Part shown: positions 9,341-21,900 of the stretch, one piece after another | How the letters are laid out: each line of letters starts with the position of its first letter | How positions within the stretch are numbered: position 1 is the first letter of the stretch | Origin: Ceratothoa steindachneri | Taxonomy: Eukaryota; Arthropoda; Malacostraca; Isopoda; Cymothoidae | Assembly: GCA_963969495.1 (NCBI GenBank) | Contig: OZ018323.1 | Location: forward strand, 79,308,919 to 79,372,918 | Length of the DNA: 64,000 bases | Direction: 5' to 3' | Notes under the pieces: generated by a model | What the model saw: only the letters and a program-made list of their open reading frames with translations | Told to the model about the DNA's origin: nothing | Database searches by the model: none | Translations under genes and position numbers: made by a program

Positions 9341-10259
9341 TATTCCTGAGAAATTTGAGGAGCGGAATTTGGCTTCTTCAGATTATCAAGAGAGATGACC
9401 CAAAATGTATGTGTGTGTGAGGGGGAGGGGGGTTTGTTGTTGTTTCTCTCTCACAAATGTGAGTGTGAGGAGTGTGTATCGGTGTGTTGTGTCTATGAAT
9501 AGGAATACTGATATGTGTATCTGAATGATGCATGTGTACAATAAGGATACAGATGAGGAGTGAGGTGTAAACTTCAAGCTGGAATGTTGAATAAACAGGA
9601 GAAAGATTGTAAAACTGTGTAAAATTAGAGAAGCAGCACAAAGATAAATCTACGCGCACTGAACAGGTCAGTCAATGGTGAAACAATGGGAGCAAACTTA
9701 ATTCACTTAAATATGGAACGAGGTAAAGGAAAAAAAAAGGAGATACATTTAACTTTGCAGACAAACTCAGCTGTGTTCATCACTGCATTACAATGTAACT
9801 AATCACTTTAAAAAAACATGGCGGGTCAGTAGAAACTACTATTTAAGAACAAAAATATATTAACCAAACGAAGCATACTATTGCAAGTTTCAACAGTATG
9901 CAAACAGATGAAGATTATTGAGCAACCAGCTATACCGTCATTCCTTATAACCAGCAAAGACCATAAAAGCCACTCGAGGGGCAATCAAAATAGAGGGAGA
10001 AGGAGGGGGTGTCATGGACGAAGGACAGGTTGAAGAAAGAAGGGATTTGGAAAAGGAATTAGTTTAACAATTCTCATTTCTGTAAGTTAAATTTCAAATT
10101 AGTGTTTATCGATACTGTTCTTAAACATATTAACTGTACTGATTTCTTGTAAATAAAAGTAGCCCATCTAGACATATTTTGGAGATAAGGAAAGATAATT
10201 ATGCCCACTAAGCATACTTTGCATATATATTTAACAGAAAACAGTAATTATAACACACG
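9341..10259. other. Non-coding; GT/GA-rich stretch
   Basis: From 9405 to about 9520 the sequence is dominated by irregular GTGT and GAGG runs; the open frames here are by-products of that. The rest is AT-rich and shows no recognisable element. Confidence 0.5.
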
Positions 10260-11270
10260 ATTGATGGATATAATGAATTATTTGCCCAGATGAGCGCCAT
10301 TTCGACCAATAGGTTCAAAACCCTATCTTGCATGAAATCTGTCAATTTCTTAATAGTATCATGTTGGACTGCCTCTGCTACAGATTTGATGTTCGCCCAT
10401 AAGATTTCTTTAGACGAAAATTGGCATCCGTCGATTGGGTTGCGGAGGCTGGCGGCCGCATCATCAACTTGTTACCTTGTATGCCGTAAGAGCCTAGCAA
10501 AGATTAGGTGGCCCTGACAAAGTGGGATGACGAGTTGTTATGGATGAAAACTAGAGTTCTGAGAAGTGATAACTGTTTGTTATCTAGCAAGGCATCCAAG
10601 ACGTCTTTCAAGAGATTACGGTAGGCGGCTACGGTGACTTTAACCCCATCAGGTACATTAATTGGGCCAACGAGTCTGTGTCCAATTATACTTGCCCATA
10701 ACATGACTCCTCCTCCATGCTGCTGCTTCGCAAACGTTGGCGACGCTTATCTCCGAAATAGACCTAATTATTTGCCCAACCATCAGGTCTGTCAAGCGTC
10801 ACCCTGGTTGCATCAGTGAAAAGAACGTAACTCATGTCCAACGTCATATACTTCTAGGCTCATTAGAGTCTCAATCTTGTTACCGAGCATTAAAGAAGGA
10901 AGTTTCAAAGGAGCTCGCACGAAAGCTATAGTCCCTAGAATAGGGTTCCTGGTGGTCTTTGGTACATGGAGACGACCAGCGGCGTGAAAATGACTTTGCT
11001 TTTTGGTCAATGTTTCCCACGTAACTGGCGGCCAATATTCCAAAAATCCTTAGCTGTCACGTTCTTGCATTTCTGAAGGGTTCTTCAGAAACCATCTAAC
11101 TTTGCCCACAGGGCGCACTAACTTCTTCACAATAACATGACCAGAGGTGCATTCTGTACTTTTCTTGATGATGAAAAACCTTTCTTCATCATTGAGCCCT
11201 CTGCGACGTACCAGTGTTAATAAAGAGGATAGATGCTATTAGCGTGGTTCACCCCCAAAACGACGAATCT
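10260..11270 (-). pseudogene. Tc1-like transposase remnant
   Basis: Minus-strand fragments in changing frames follow the Tc1 order. There is an N-terminal HTH-like KVRWFLKNPSEMQERDS (near 11100), then FTDATRVTLDRPDGWA with the first catalytic Asp (near 10810). ASIIGHRLVGPINVPDGVKV and FIHNNSSSHFVRAT with the second Asp/Asn block follow (10704-10504). A poorly preserved C-terminus runs to ~10290. The family cuts and pastes DNA at TA sites. The catalytic HDNAPSH block reads HNNSSSH, so the second Asp is lost. Terminal inverted repeats were not located. Confidence 0.7.
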
Positions 11271-11399
11271 GGAAGAAAAATTGAAGGGCGTAACACAGCA
11301 CGATGAAAACACAACATTAGTGTTGCCATGTTGTGTGGACCAGCTGGAATAAGTTTCTTCAAAATTGATTCACAGAGAACCGAGAAATCCTAAATTCCC

Positions 11400-12440
11400 C
11401 TACTAATCTATCAGCATGATTCGGGGTGTATATATTCTAGAACCCCATTTGTCTTTACTGAAGCTGCAATGCATCGTTTTGCAAATTTTAGATCACTTGA
11501 GATTGCGACACCTAGATCCTTTTACAAGTCGAATCAGTTTAAAATTTGACCCCCAATATACTAATCTCTTTGAGGGTTATCATGACCTATATGCATTTAT
11601 TACACTTGTCCACGTTGAATTGCATTTGTCATCTTTCAGATTATTGAATATTGTCTGTTTGCAAGATTTAACAGCCAATCTGGTATTTTGCCCTTGTACT
11701 TAGTTTCGTGGCATCACCAAATTTTGAAATTTTACATAACAAATTCATGTCAAGAAAGTTTCTACTAAAAAAAAACAAGAGTCCGATAAAAAAAATTCCT
11801 AAGGAACGACACTAGCGATGGATGAACTATGATGAACTATTTCCATTGACAACAACCCTGCCAACGGGTTTCTGGTCAGTCTTAATCTCTTTTAGTACGC
11901 TTCTTTATAAAGAGTATAATATGTGGAACTGTGTCAAAAGCCTTTTCTAAATTGAGATAAACTACATCTACGGCTTTATTATGGTCAAACTGATTATTTC
12001 GTGAAAAAAATTAAACAAATTAGAAAGGCATGAACGTCCGCATCAGAAGCTGTTTTGTGAGTCATTTATAAAGTTATTTGCTTTCATATTTTCAACGTTT
12101 CTAATTCTAAATAATAGGCTAAAAGTTTACCAGCGTTCGAATTAAGGGAATTGGGTCCAAAGTTTCCAGGATCAGTCTTTATGTCAATTTGAAATTGACG
12201 TTACAAAAGCCTCTTTGAAATACTTAAAGCAATTCCATTATTAATAGACTTTTGAAAATGTACAAAGGGGCTTAACAATTCGCTTTCTAATTATTTAAAG
12301 TAGATTAGATAAGTTTATCGAGACCTGGCACTTTAAAAAAAATAATTTACTTAATATAAAAATTAATTTCAAGTGCAGTTATCTTCATCAAAATTTATCA
12401 TTAGCGAAAAGTATTCCTTGCTTTGGCATAAGTAATGCTC
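11400..12440 (-). pseudogene. CR1/L2-like LINE RT fragment
   Basis: On the minus strand a linker (KVPGLDKLI, near 12340) is followed by fingers (DPIPLIRTLVNF), then motif A DVVYLNLEKAFDTVPH (near 11960). A VPQ-type motif B lies near 11820, and KISKFGDATK near 11730 stands where FADDTK is expected. DDKCNSTWTSVINA follows. The order matches the LINE at 6300-7700, but it is a different copy and the catalytic FADD is mutated. No endonuclease is recognised upstream. Confidence 0.65.
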
Positions 12441-12464
12441 GAAAAAATGTTATATTTCCGTGCC

Positions 12465-12550
12465 CAATATTTTCAGTCATGTAGAATCTTAGGGCTTAGG
12501 TGGTTCTTAATTGGATTTAGGCAATGGCTCTGTAAATTGCATTTTTAATA
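12465..12550 (-). repeat. Inverted partner of 13880-13975
   Basis: About 85 bp here is the near-perfect reverse complement of the segment at 13880-13975, which belongs to the C-terminal part of a Jockey-like LINE. The two copies face each other across ~1.35 kb. It is therefore a small inverted fragment of that LINE. Confidence 0.75.
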
Positions 12551-12989
12551 CGAAGCCAAAGATGGATTTATTAATGAAATGGGGAAGGTTAAAAAAAACA
12601 AGGAGCCAAAATAAGGATTACTTGCTTTTGTCGACAAATTGAATGTACTCCTTAGAACATTATGATATTGTGCCGAAAAATATGGAAAATCGATAGAGCA
12701 TCATCTAAAATTCCTCCAAAGACAAGATCCATGGAAAGAAAAACGTTTTCAAAAGGTGAGTCAAGAGGTATTGATTCACATAACTCATCTTAGGTATTCT
12801 GTAATGGAATTGACGAAGAAAGAACTTTTCATCACATGGATATCACATGGTTAAAGACAAGATTGGCCTTTATTTTTTTAGAGTTAAATTATAACGATTT
12901 AGTGAACATTTATCCGCGTTAATAATATTCAAACTAAACTTCTCCATTGACAAGGCAGCTATATTTATAAGGTCTCGCAATGAATACCT

Positions 12990-14270
12990 GCGAGAATGGT
13001 GCAAGAAGGACAATATCTTCTGCATACGCAAGCAAGCACGTGAAATCCAGCGAGGTACGAGAGCTACCGACCAATTTCACTCTTGTAATTTGGCGGGAAG
13101 CTCTGCCAGAAAATCTCCAATGGAAGACACGTCTAACTTGGAGGAGAACTTCTTGTACAATCCTCACCAATTTGGCTTCCGGGAAAAGGGAAATACGGAG
13201 ATGGCGATAAATGTCATCAAGGAAAAGCTTGCCTAAACCAGAAGGGATGGGCGTTACGTAACAGTTGTATGTCGGGATGTATCAAAAACAAAGGAGGGTG
13301 CAATTCAAGATCTTGCGACGTGGACTAAGTGAAAACTAAGAAAGAACTCTCTGTGACTATGTTATGGAGAGAGCGGCGTATATCCGTTTGGAGAGCATAG
13401 ACCGACCCAGGTCCATGTTTAATGCAGGCTTCTCGCAAGGGAGGGGGTCTGTCCCCCACTCTCTATTCAATATACACCACAGATGCCTGAGTCCCTGTGA
13501 ACCCCACTTGCCTCAACATTCAATTCGCAGATGATTTCAGACAGATAACCAGTGTCCATGGCAGAACGCGCCTATGCAAGCTCGTATGACGGCGGCAGAA
13601 ATCGAAAGATTATACATCTACGAGACCAAATGGAAAATAAGAACGAGCCAAGAGAAATTCAGTGTGTTTCCGATAGGAAGGATACTACTATCAGATGTAA
13701 GGATGTGGGATAGGCGCTATCCTTATACCACGGAGTACAATGTACTTGGTATGAAAATTACTTCATCTAGGTACAGAAAGTACGTCTCTTATCGAATTTC
13801 GAAAGCTTCGACCGCAGTCAGAACTTTATTCATGTTCAGAACGTTCTGAGAGAGCAATAATAAGATGATCTATAATGCAATTGTAAAATGCAATTCATAG
13901 AGCCATTGCCTAAATCCAATTAAGAACCACCTAAGCCCTAAGATTCTACATGACCGAAAATATTTGCCCCAAGAACACAAAAGAGGAGACTACATATCCT
14001 ACAGAACAAATGCATGTACCTAATTACAGGTACCCGCAGGCGAGATTGAAGACACCAAGAAGAGCTGCCCAGGGAGGCGGGGATAAGACCCATTAATACA
14101 GTCAGTGAAGAACGGACTAGGAATATGCAGGAGATGGTTAATCAGCAAATGGATGAAGAAATCATTGAAATGATTAATTATAACAGAATTAATCCAAGAT
14201 TGCCAAGGTCCGCTAGCTTTATGGCTAACGGAGATGAAGTGCCGTTTTACGTATGATGGAATGTCTAAAA
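12990..14270 (+). pseudogene. Jockey-like LINE RT, copy 3 (decayed)
   Basis: Fragments in several frames match the two elements at 39250-46490: NPHQFGFREKGNTEMAI (fingers, ~13160), GGGLSPTLYSIYTTD (motif B, ~13445), NIQFADD with the catalytic FADD at 13524-13535, then YETKWKIRTSQEKFSVFPI. After ~13990 it has QNKCMYLITGTRRR, matching the LQRIQNKAL block of Jockey C-termini. No endonuclease or ORF1 is seen to the left, so it is 5' truncated. Confidence 0.75.
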
Positions 14271-14814
14271 ATCAGAGGAAAAGAGAAAATTTACCGATTA
14301 ATGGAATTATCATGAAACCAAAAAACTGACAAAATTACGACAAAAAAATACCGATTACGACTCAAAAACCTCCCAAATTTATTTGATCCAAGAGGAAGGA
14401 ACGCGAAGAAAGAAGGAAATAATAAAAAAAAAACCCAAACGACATACACTACAGAATATATAAATTTTAAAAATAATAAGTATCACAATAATAATGAAGT
14501 AATTAAAACATAAAACAACAAAAAAATGCGCATAAGATATACAAAAAATATTATTTTTTTAAGACAAAAAGCTTGAACGCTGTTTAAAAAACAAAAATAA
14601 CACTTAAAGATATACACGAACAATAAAATGATGAAAGCGATAAGCCTGATCAACAGGCGACTTGCATCCGTTTGCATGCATATCTCCTACTCTACATTCT
14701 CTTTTCACCACTTTTATTTCGTTCTATCTATACCACACATACTTTTTTCCACTCCACACACACACATAAACACTTACATCAATTGGTTATTGCATACGCA
14801 TGGATATTATAATG

Positions 14815-15117
14815 TCATAGGCCCAAAGGGGAGCCTAGTGGGGTTATTATTACTGCTTACAGCACATTATTGAAATATAAGCTGAAGAGGAGGAGATGAA
14901 TTATCACTCTCTGTTTGACTCTATTGCCTACTTTCTATGAGGAAGATGTAGATCCACCGAATACTACACAAACCTCCTGATTAGCATACTTACTCTTAAT
15001 TATACCCATTGGGTATGAAGGAACTTTACTTGTAGTTAATTCCTCGATTAACAAATAATAATTACCACGGTCAAAAGCTTCAATTTTTTTTAAAAAGGTC
15101 ATAAACTTCCCAACCAT
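14815..15117 (-). pseudogene. LINE RT fragment (different family)
   Basis: The frame reads EAFDRGNYYLLIEEL, then VPSYPMGIIKSKYANQEVCV. After a stop comes VGNRVKQRVIIHLLLFSLYF, which fits motif A, the linker and the GVRQGGxLSPLLF motif B of L1/RTE-type RTs. The Gly-Gly of motif B is replaced. The fragment is short and isolated. It differs from the neighbouring Jockey and CR1 copies. Confidence 0.55.
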
Positions 15118-16035
15118 ACAAATTATTTATATTATTCATTCTTTCATACTCATAATTGGTGCTTTTTAGATGGCTCCTTTCTAAGAACAAACTGATTACT
15201 GCTGATTTTAGTATAATTAATTAATTAAATTAGAAGAAATCTACATCGTACGATAGTTGGATATAGAAGTTAGGCCTAATTTTCCATTTCTTAATTTAAC
15301 TTAGAATTAATTATGGCATATCGATCAGGAAAACAATTTGCTAATAAAATCGTACAAAACATAGAAACCAAATATTAGTATTAGTTGATAAGAATTTACA
15401 TTATTATTTACCAAGGAATCCGGAGAGTTAGTTCATCGCCAATATATAATTTATCGCCACAATTCATCACTAAATATGGACAATTCATATCGAAGAAAAT
15501 AAAAATAACTTTAATAACAATGGTTATTTACCATAATGTAATTGATTAAAACAGTAAAATTTAAGAAGCACTTTAATTTGATTAATTTATTTGAAAAACA
15601 ATAAAAAACACTTTAATAGGGGAGGTTATGCGAAATTCATTGCAGATAACAGTAACGAAATTTCACTTTTTTCTTGGTCCTGGGTTAAAAGTGTTATTTC
15701 CAGTCGTTTGTAACTAACGTAAATGGAAAAAAGTATTTTTTTCAAAGCACAGTAGAGAATTGTAAATCTTATTTTACAAAAAGCATTATAATGTTGTAGA
15801 ATAATATTTGTTTTAAGTAAACCTTCCAAAACATTTAGATTTAATGAGAAATTTCTAGAATTTAGTAGAATTTTATGGATTTTTTTCGAATATTCCAGAA
15901 CTTGCCAGAACACCCCTGGAAACTTCTAGAATATTCTGGAATAGTCTGTAATATTACTTTAGAAATATTTATGCAAGGATTTGCTGATCTGCTATCATTT
16001 CACCTCTAGCTATCATAGTGAATACACCAGAAAAT
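15118..16035. other. AT-rich spacer
   Basis: No coding or RNA signal was recognised. Local near-repeats of TTCTAGAA/GGAATATTC type at 15830-15950 are the only texture seen. Confidence 0.5.
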
Positions 16036-16039
16036 AAAT

Positions 16040-17345
16040 TTGCATCAAGGGGCTGCAATCATTTTCCAGATGCATTCTGTTATATCTGTGGACAATTCAT
16101 CAAAAAAGAGAAAAAAAGTTCGGTGTAACACCATCTATGAAAATGTGAAAGATTACAAAGCATATATGATATGCCAGTTGGGAACCAAGACAACAGTGTG
16201 CACCTCACTTTACTTGTGGGCACTGGAAGAAAACTTTGGAAGGTAAGAAAATTGTTTATTGTAAAGAGTGAAATATTAAATATCACAAGTATTTAAGCTA
16301 TCATGTTTGTTTTAAGCCAAAAGAGTAATAAATTATATATTTTTATTTTACTTTTACAGGATGGTATAAAGAGGAAAGAAGAGCCATGAATTTGCCCTTC
16401 TCAGCATTTGGCGTGAACCCACTGACCACTCGAGCAACTGCTAATTTTGCACTGCGAACCCTTCCAAACTTCGAAGTGTCAAAATACACCTGCTATTTTC
16501 TATCCCGACCTTTCATCCTTTATTGCACCAGTACCACACTGTGCTGATCTTCCTGTATGTACATTATACAGCCTTTCGAGTAATTTAAAGACTGAAGCAA
16601 CTTGAAAGATTGGGTGTCTACTTACATGAGTATTTGGGTACTGGTACTCCAGAAAGGAATATTTCATTAATTTGGGTACTCCAGAAAGGAATAAGCGCCC
16701 CTCCCCCACAAGAAAGCAACAATTCAGAAGCTGAAAAGATCAGTGAAAATGTAGACTAGAGTGTTAGAGATATGGCTGTTGAGAGGAATTCATACTATCC
16801 GAACCAAAGAGACCTCGATGACCTAGTCAGAGATCTTAGTTGTCAGAGTCAAATGCTACACTTTTTATTTCCAGAATAAAATGAAATGTATGAAAATGTA
16901 ATCCAGATGAGTGGAGGGTCTTCATTGACAGCAACTCGAAAAGCATTAAAGCTGTATTTCTCCATAATTGGAATAAGCATACATCCCTTCCTTTGGCTCA
17001 TTCAGTATACCTCAAGTTGGACTACAAAAGTTTCAAGCTCCTGCTACAAGCTTTGAATTATAAGGAGTATGGCTGGAAAGCGATTGAAGACTTCAAAATG
17101 GTAGCATTTTTGATTGGTTTCGAGAGAAGTTTTACCAAGTTTTCATGTTATTTCTGTCTTTGAGATAGTAGGGATATCACATGAAGCACTGGCCACAAAC
17201 GATCAACTTCTCTGTTGGAGGGCATGATGTCAAGCATGGGCAATTGATATATCATCAATAAGTGTTGTTCCCTCTATTGCATTTAAAAACTAGGTCTGAT
17301 GAAGTCGTTTGTTAGAGCTCTTAGCAAAGAGTCTTTTGACTTGAG
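16040..17345 (+). pseudogene. Decayed relative of the 26783-29557 transposon gene
   Basis: Blocks of the same protein family occur in order: a Cys-containing start (CYICGQFI, ~16083) and APHFTCGH near 16200. A likely intron has donor GTAAGAAA at 16242 and acceptor TTTTACAG near 16359. WYKEERRAM, IAPVPHCADLPV (~16530) and YYPNQRDLDDLVRDL (~16790) follow. The counterpart of the FID block starts near 16913, and WKAIEDFKMVAFLIG has the second Asp (~17075). CYFC lies near 17150 and KLGLMKSFVRALSKES at ~17290-17340. It stops there, before the region carrying the Glu. It belongs to a divergent subfamily, with an intron at a different place from the intact gene. Confidence 0.7.
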
Positions 17346-17918
17346 ATCGGTGAGTCCCGCACGCACCTCAAAGTCTATTTTTATTCTTACTTTGATATTT
17401 GTAAATAAAATTATATTTTTGTTGTTTCATCTTTAACTAACCTTGAACGATACTCTCGGCGCCTCTTCAAGTAAATCTCGCCAACCATTTTTGCACTCGG
17501 CCTGATTTGTTAAGGATTTGAAACCCAACTCCTCGAGTTTGACCTCCTGGTCGATCGTTAATCCCTGCGAACAGTCCTTAAACGGTTCGCGTGTTGCAGT
17601 AGGTGATTAAGTCACTCCCCCCCCTCATACACACACATAATATTAGGAGTAGTGTATGGTATAGAGTGGTGTACCAAGACAATATTTGTTGTGGAAATTT
17701 CACTAAAATTTAACTGTTTTTGTTTTTGATGAAGAAATAGAATTTGCTTATTTTTAGTAAATATTTCATCTTATAAGCCACATAAGCAACGTTTAAAACA
17801 AATAATAACTATTTTCTATTGCTTTGCAATAAATGATGTTGGAAAATAACATTTACTGGCAGGAACAAAAATTGTGTTACATAGTGATAATCAATAATAT
17901 CTGTTATGTTCTTATTTA
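17346..17918. other. Spacer, possible retroelement terminal sequence
   Basis: AT-rich, without coding signal. A block with AATAAAATTATATTTTTGT at ~17404 is shared with 125-146, and a GC-richer stretch follows (17440-17610). It could be a poly-A-signal region of a lost LTR element; this is weak. Confidence 0.3.
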
Positions 17919-18978
17919 TTCAGGTTGGAACGAGGGCAATGTCCGATTTTATAGTATATATTAAAAATAAAAAAAGTATGATTATGGAAATATTTAATCA
18001 TAAACATAACCTAAAATACTCCCTAGAACATAATTCTTTTACCAACAAGTTTATAAATGCTACGATAGTACAATTCTTTAGGTTTTGATATAAAATATGT
18101 GTCCAACTCGTTTTCAACCTCTTCCATTAATGTCAACCTAAGACCATACAAATGGTTCTTTAATCCACTAAGAAAGTGATAGTCAGAAGAAGAAAGATCA
18201 GAGGAATTTGGAGGATGAATTAATATTTCCTAACCGAGCACATCAGAGAGTTCTTTGGTCATTCAAGCTGTGTGAGGATGGGCATTATCGTGATAGAGGA
18301 TGACATTCCTTCTGTTGACTAAGGAGGGACACTTTTGGCCCAAAGCGGCTTGCAAACGACGAAGTTGATTGCGGCAGAGCTTAGCATTAATTGTTCGATT
18401 GTTGTCTGACAGTTCCTCTCAGCTGTTGAGAAATTCCGCTTCCTCGAATGATCCACGAACGGCGACATTTAACGTTATGCTAAAGGATCCACTTTTCCTC
18501 ACAAAGAACAAGCCTGGCATTGGACAGTCGTATGGGTTAGGATAAATTGTTCTGCGAAGTCCCTAGAAGTTGTAGCAGGATTTGCTGTGACAACAGCTTC
18601 TAACTCTTCGGAATCATGTTCTTTTGGACGAGCTTCTTTTGGTCCGTCTTTTAGACATATTCCCACTTCGGAAACGGGAAAAACACCTCCAGCAATTTTT
18701 TCTCATTTACTACATCATCACCATAAGTGCTGTGAATAAATTTTGCGGTGACACCTTCATAAATATCATAGAATCAAACATGTCTAATGTAATCTTTAGA
18801 TCAGAGAACATAGGGGCGAATACCAGGGAAGATTATGAACAATATTTACAAATCTGAAAGACAAAGGTATAACTTGCCTTTTGCAGCATTCCTAAACGAA
18901 AACAAGAGGCATTCCTTTAATAAATACTATTTAAAACTTTATTTCATAAAATCGGACATTACTTTCCTTCCAACCTGA
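17919..18978 (-). mobile_element. mariner transposon, decayed, ends preserved
   Basis: The ends are TTCAGGTTGGAACGAGGGCA (left) and the inverse of TCAGGTTGGAAGGAAAGTAA (right). Both continue into AATGTCCGATTTTAT, giving TIRs of about 35 bp. TA dinucleotides lie at 17917-17918 and 18979-18980, the expected mariner target site. The ~1.06-kb size fits a complete mariner. The transposase is on the minus strand: ARLVLCEEKWILYHN-type block (~18520), LYHDNAHPH (~18290) and PPNSSDLSSSDYHFLSGLKN (~18220-18150) give a D,D34D-like layout. Stops and frameshifts make it inactive. Confidence 0.85.
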
Positions 18979-19908
18979 TAATTATTTCTGTATTTGCCCC
19001 TGCTATTTGCTTCTGGCTATGAATTTCCCTAGCTATGAATTATTATGAATGAATTTCATTTGACTATGAATTCTTGGCAATTAATGAGCCGTAATCCATT
19101 TCTCAGAAATATGTTGAGAATTTACTGCAATGGTGGCGGCCTCTAACTGGCTAGCATTTTCTCTAAATTACAACATCATTCATCGAATATTTCATCAAAG
19201 TATTAAGTTTTACTGCTGAAAGTTTCGGGTGTGAAAAATATATTTAAATTTAGAGCTAAAAATATCTGATATTCTAGCGTTCAGTGCTCCCAAAACGTTT
19301 CACGGCTTTGGCCTTAAAATTCCAAAGACGTTTTACATTACGAATTTATTCTTGACATCTACAATAATCGAGTTTAGATTAAAATTTAGCTCTGCTTTCC
19401 TCCATGTTATTATATATTTTTCCATATGTTGGTTTATTGGACTCTCGCCAAAGTACACAACTCTCCCGAGCCACTGTATGTAGATCTCTGCAAAGATTAT
19501 TCAAACCTGCTCAACCTTTGGAGATCTATGACGAAACTGAAACTCTTTAGAACATATAACCAAGAAGGAAATTTAAAAAAATTTAAGCATCCTTCAAAAA
19601 TTTCGTTACTTCAATTACTATAGTTATTAGAGTTGCAACAAAAAAACGCCGTCACTAGTTAAAAGATAGGGTCAGGATTATTAAAATATCTTTACTTATC
19701 ATCTTCAGAGAATTTTTGCAAGTTCTCAAAAAAATCCTAATCAATTCTATTATCATTACTACAAGTGGCATGTAATTAGAATCGTGAAAGGAATGAAAAA
19801 CGTTATAGATTCACGACTTAATAATCTTGTTAATGGTCTGTCACTTAAGAATATTCAGTGTGCGAGCACTTTCCTATACTATTCACGATCAAGCCAACTG
19901 GTGGAATG
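18979..19908. other. AT-rich spacer
   Basis: No element or gene recognised. The last 8 bp (GTGGAATG, 19901-19908) are the left target duplication of the next element. Confidence 0.5.
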
Positions 19909-20991
19909 CAGTGGCGTGCGGTGAGTTTTGAAGATGAGGAAGCGATTCAAGTTTTACAAAAATAATATGTTAATTGAAGTAAATATGTTATTCATTAAAA
20001 ATAACTATAAAATTTTATTCTTTTAAATGTTATTCTTTTAAAACTTTATTTCAATGTTAAAATAGCTTCTGTAAGTATGCACAACCACAAGCCAAGATGT
20101 TCTATCATGTTGGCCTTCATTATATTTGCGAGTGCACCAGTTATGGATGACATCTACTCTTGACGTAGGCCTACCTGCTTTAAAAATTGTTTTTTTTTAA
20201 TTATAAGTCATCGCACTGAACTTCATTTTTAATAATTTTTCAATAATGCAATCGCATTTTCTCAACTTTATTTGCTTCCATTTTGTTTAAAAGGGGTTAT
20301 CACTTACAAAAATGAATAGACAATACGCCACACTTATCTAAGCACTTACTCGCAGCTACTGACTGATCTCAAAGATACGAGGGGTGAATTCGGTAGGGTT
20401 GCCAGAGTCCAGGAAATATAAACAAAATGCTTAAGATGCAAAAGCGTAACCATACAGAGTTTAGGCTATATAGCTACTTTCATTCTCAGAACCAGTATTT
20501 AAATATAACCTAAAAATTGTTTATGTTTCAGAGAATAATAATAGTTACGTCATTGTGTCTTAGAACTTTTATTTCTTTTTCCTAAGCCAGATGCAAGCAG
20601 ATGACTGCAAAGCTAAATTTGCTTCCTTTACGGTATACAAATAGGTTATTTTATTTCGTAATTCTAACACGGCGTTGAAATATCTAGATAAAAATCATAA
20701 AACTCTAATGACTGTATATTATTGCTAAGAAAAGCAAAACATCTTTTAAACTATTCATTCCAAAGCACCAAAAAGCAAAACTATTATTGAAATTAAGAGA
20801 GAGAAAAAAAGTACAAATCTCGACGAAAAGGATGCATTTCTTCAATTGCAGTCAGGCTCATCAGGGTCTAACGCCAATTCGATTGAAAGTGAACGGTACC
20901 CTATGGCCTATACAAGTATAGGCAAACATAAATGTGAGAATAAAATAGGGGGAGCATTTCTTCCCTCGTTTCCATTGACTGCACGGCACTG
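19909..20991. mobile_element. Non-autonomous hAT element, copy 1
   Basis: It starts CAGTGGCGTGCGGTGA and ends GACTGCACGGCACTG, forming short imperfect inverted repeats with CAG/CTG ends. It is flanked by GTGGAATG (19901-19908) and GTGGAATT (20992-20999), an 8-bp target duplication with one mismatch. The 1083-bp body has no transposase. From ~20040 on it is closely repeated, in the same orientation, at 25680-26685. It sits in the 3' end of a minus-strand LINE. Confidence 0.8.
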
Positions 20992-21900
20992 GTGGAATTG
21001 TGATATGAGCTTTAGTATGCGAATGTATCCATAGGTAGGATAGCAGCAGCAATCTAGTGAAAATTCATTCACAAATTCCCCAAGGAAAACTCTAAAGAAG
21101 GAGCGGGATGAACGTATCCAAGCAGGAAGCTCATTCCACATTCACGGGGCAAATGCAGATAAAGCAGGATCACCCATGCAGTACATACGATTACGAGGAA
21201 CAATAAGTAGTGAAACAGAAACCGAGAGCAGATTTTTTTTTTAAGGGGACTTGGATAGAGTAAGGTAGGAGGGAGCAACGGTATATAAAGACATATGTAA
21301 ACGAAATTACCTTAAGAGTGATTCTGCATCGAATGGTGAGCCAGTGAAGATCACGAAGCGGAGGAGTTGCACGAGAAAAACGTCGCAGATGGAGAATACT
21401 AGTAGTTTTAACCCAGTCAGAGAGGTTGAGGAGTGGGAGCCTGTGATACAGTGACAAGGGAGTTGCGGTAGCCAAGGACGGAGGTGACCAAGACGTGAAT
21501 GCCAATCTCAAAACTGTTGTGGTAAAAGTGGGAGTAGATGCGGCTGAGATTACGGAGGAAACAGAGGGAGGATTTATAAACCTTGGCAAGGTGGTTTTGG
21601 TCGATAACTGACCATCAAAGGTAACGCTGAGATTTGTAATTGTATGATAAAATTGGGCGTGAGATACACCAAGGTTTAGATAGTTTTGCAGTGTGCCACA
21701 TCTGCAGGAGTGCCTTCCAGTAGTACATCTATTTTGTTACGGTTGAGTTTCAGAAAATTTTCAGGGAGACATTCAGTAATGATATTTTAGGCGGAGAGAA
21801 GATTTATAAACATTTCAGTAAATTAGACTGGAGAAAGGGAGAGATTTGTGTGTCATTAGCATATAAATAAATTGCTACACCAATTCGATAAATAAAAATA
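20992..21900 (-). pseudogene. L2-like LINE C-terminal fragment
   Basis: Minus-strand blocks in order: YLYANDTQISPF (~21880; YAND stands for the catalytic YADD), ECLPENFLKLNRNKIDVLLEG (~21780-21715), then LHWLTIRCRITLKVISFTYV (~21350). MWNELPAWIRSSRSFFRVFL (21141-21082) is last. The last two are the characteristic C-terminal signature of L2-type LINEs. Frames change several times. The hAT element at 19909-20991 is inserted in its 3' end. Confidence 0.7.
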
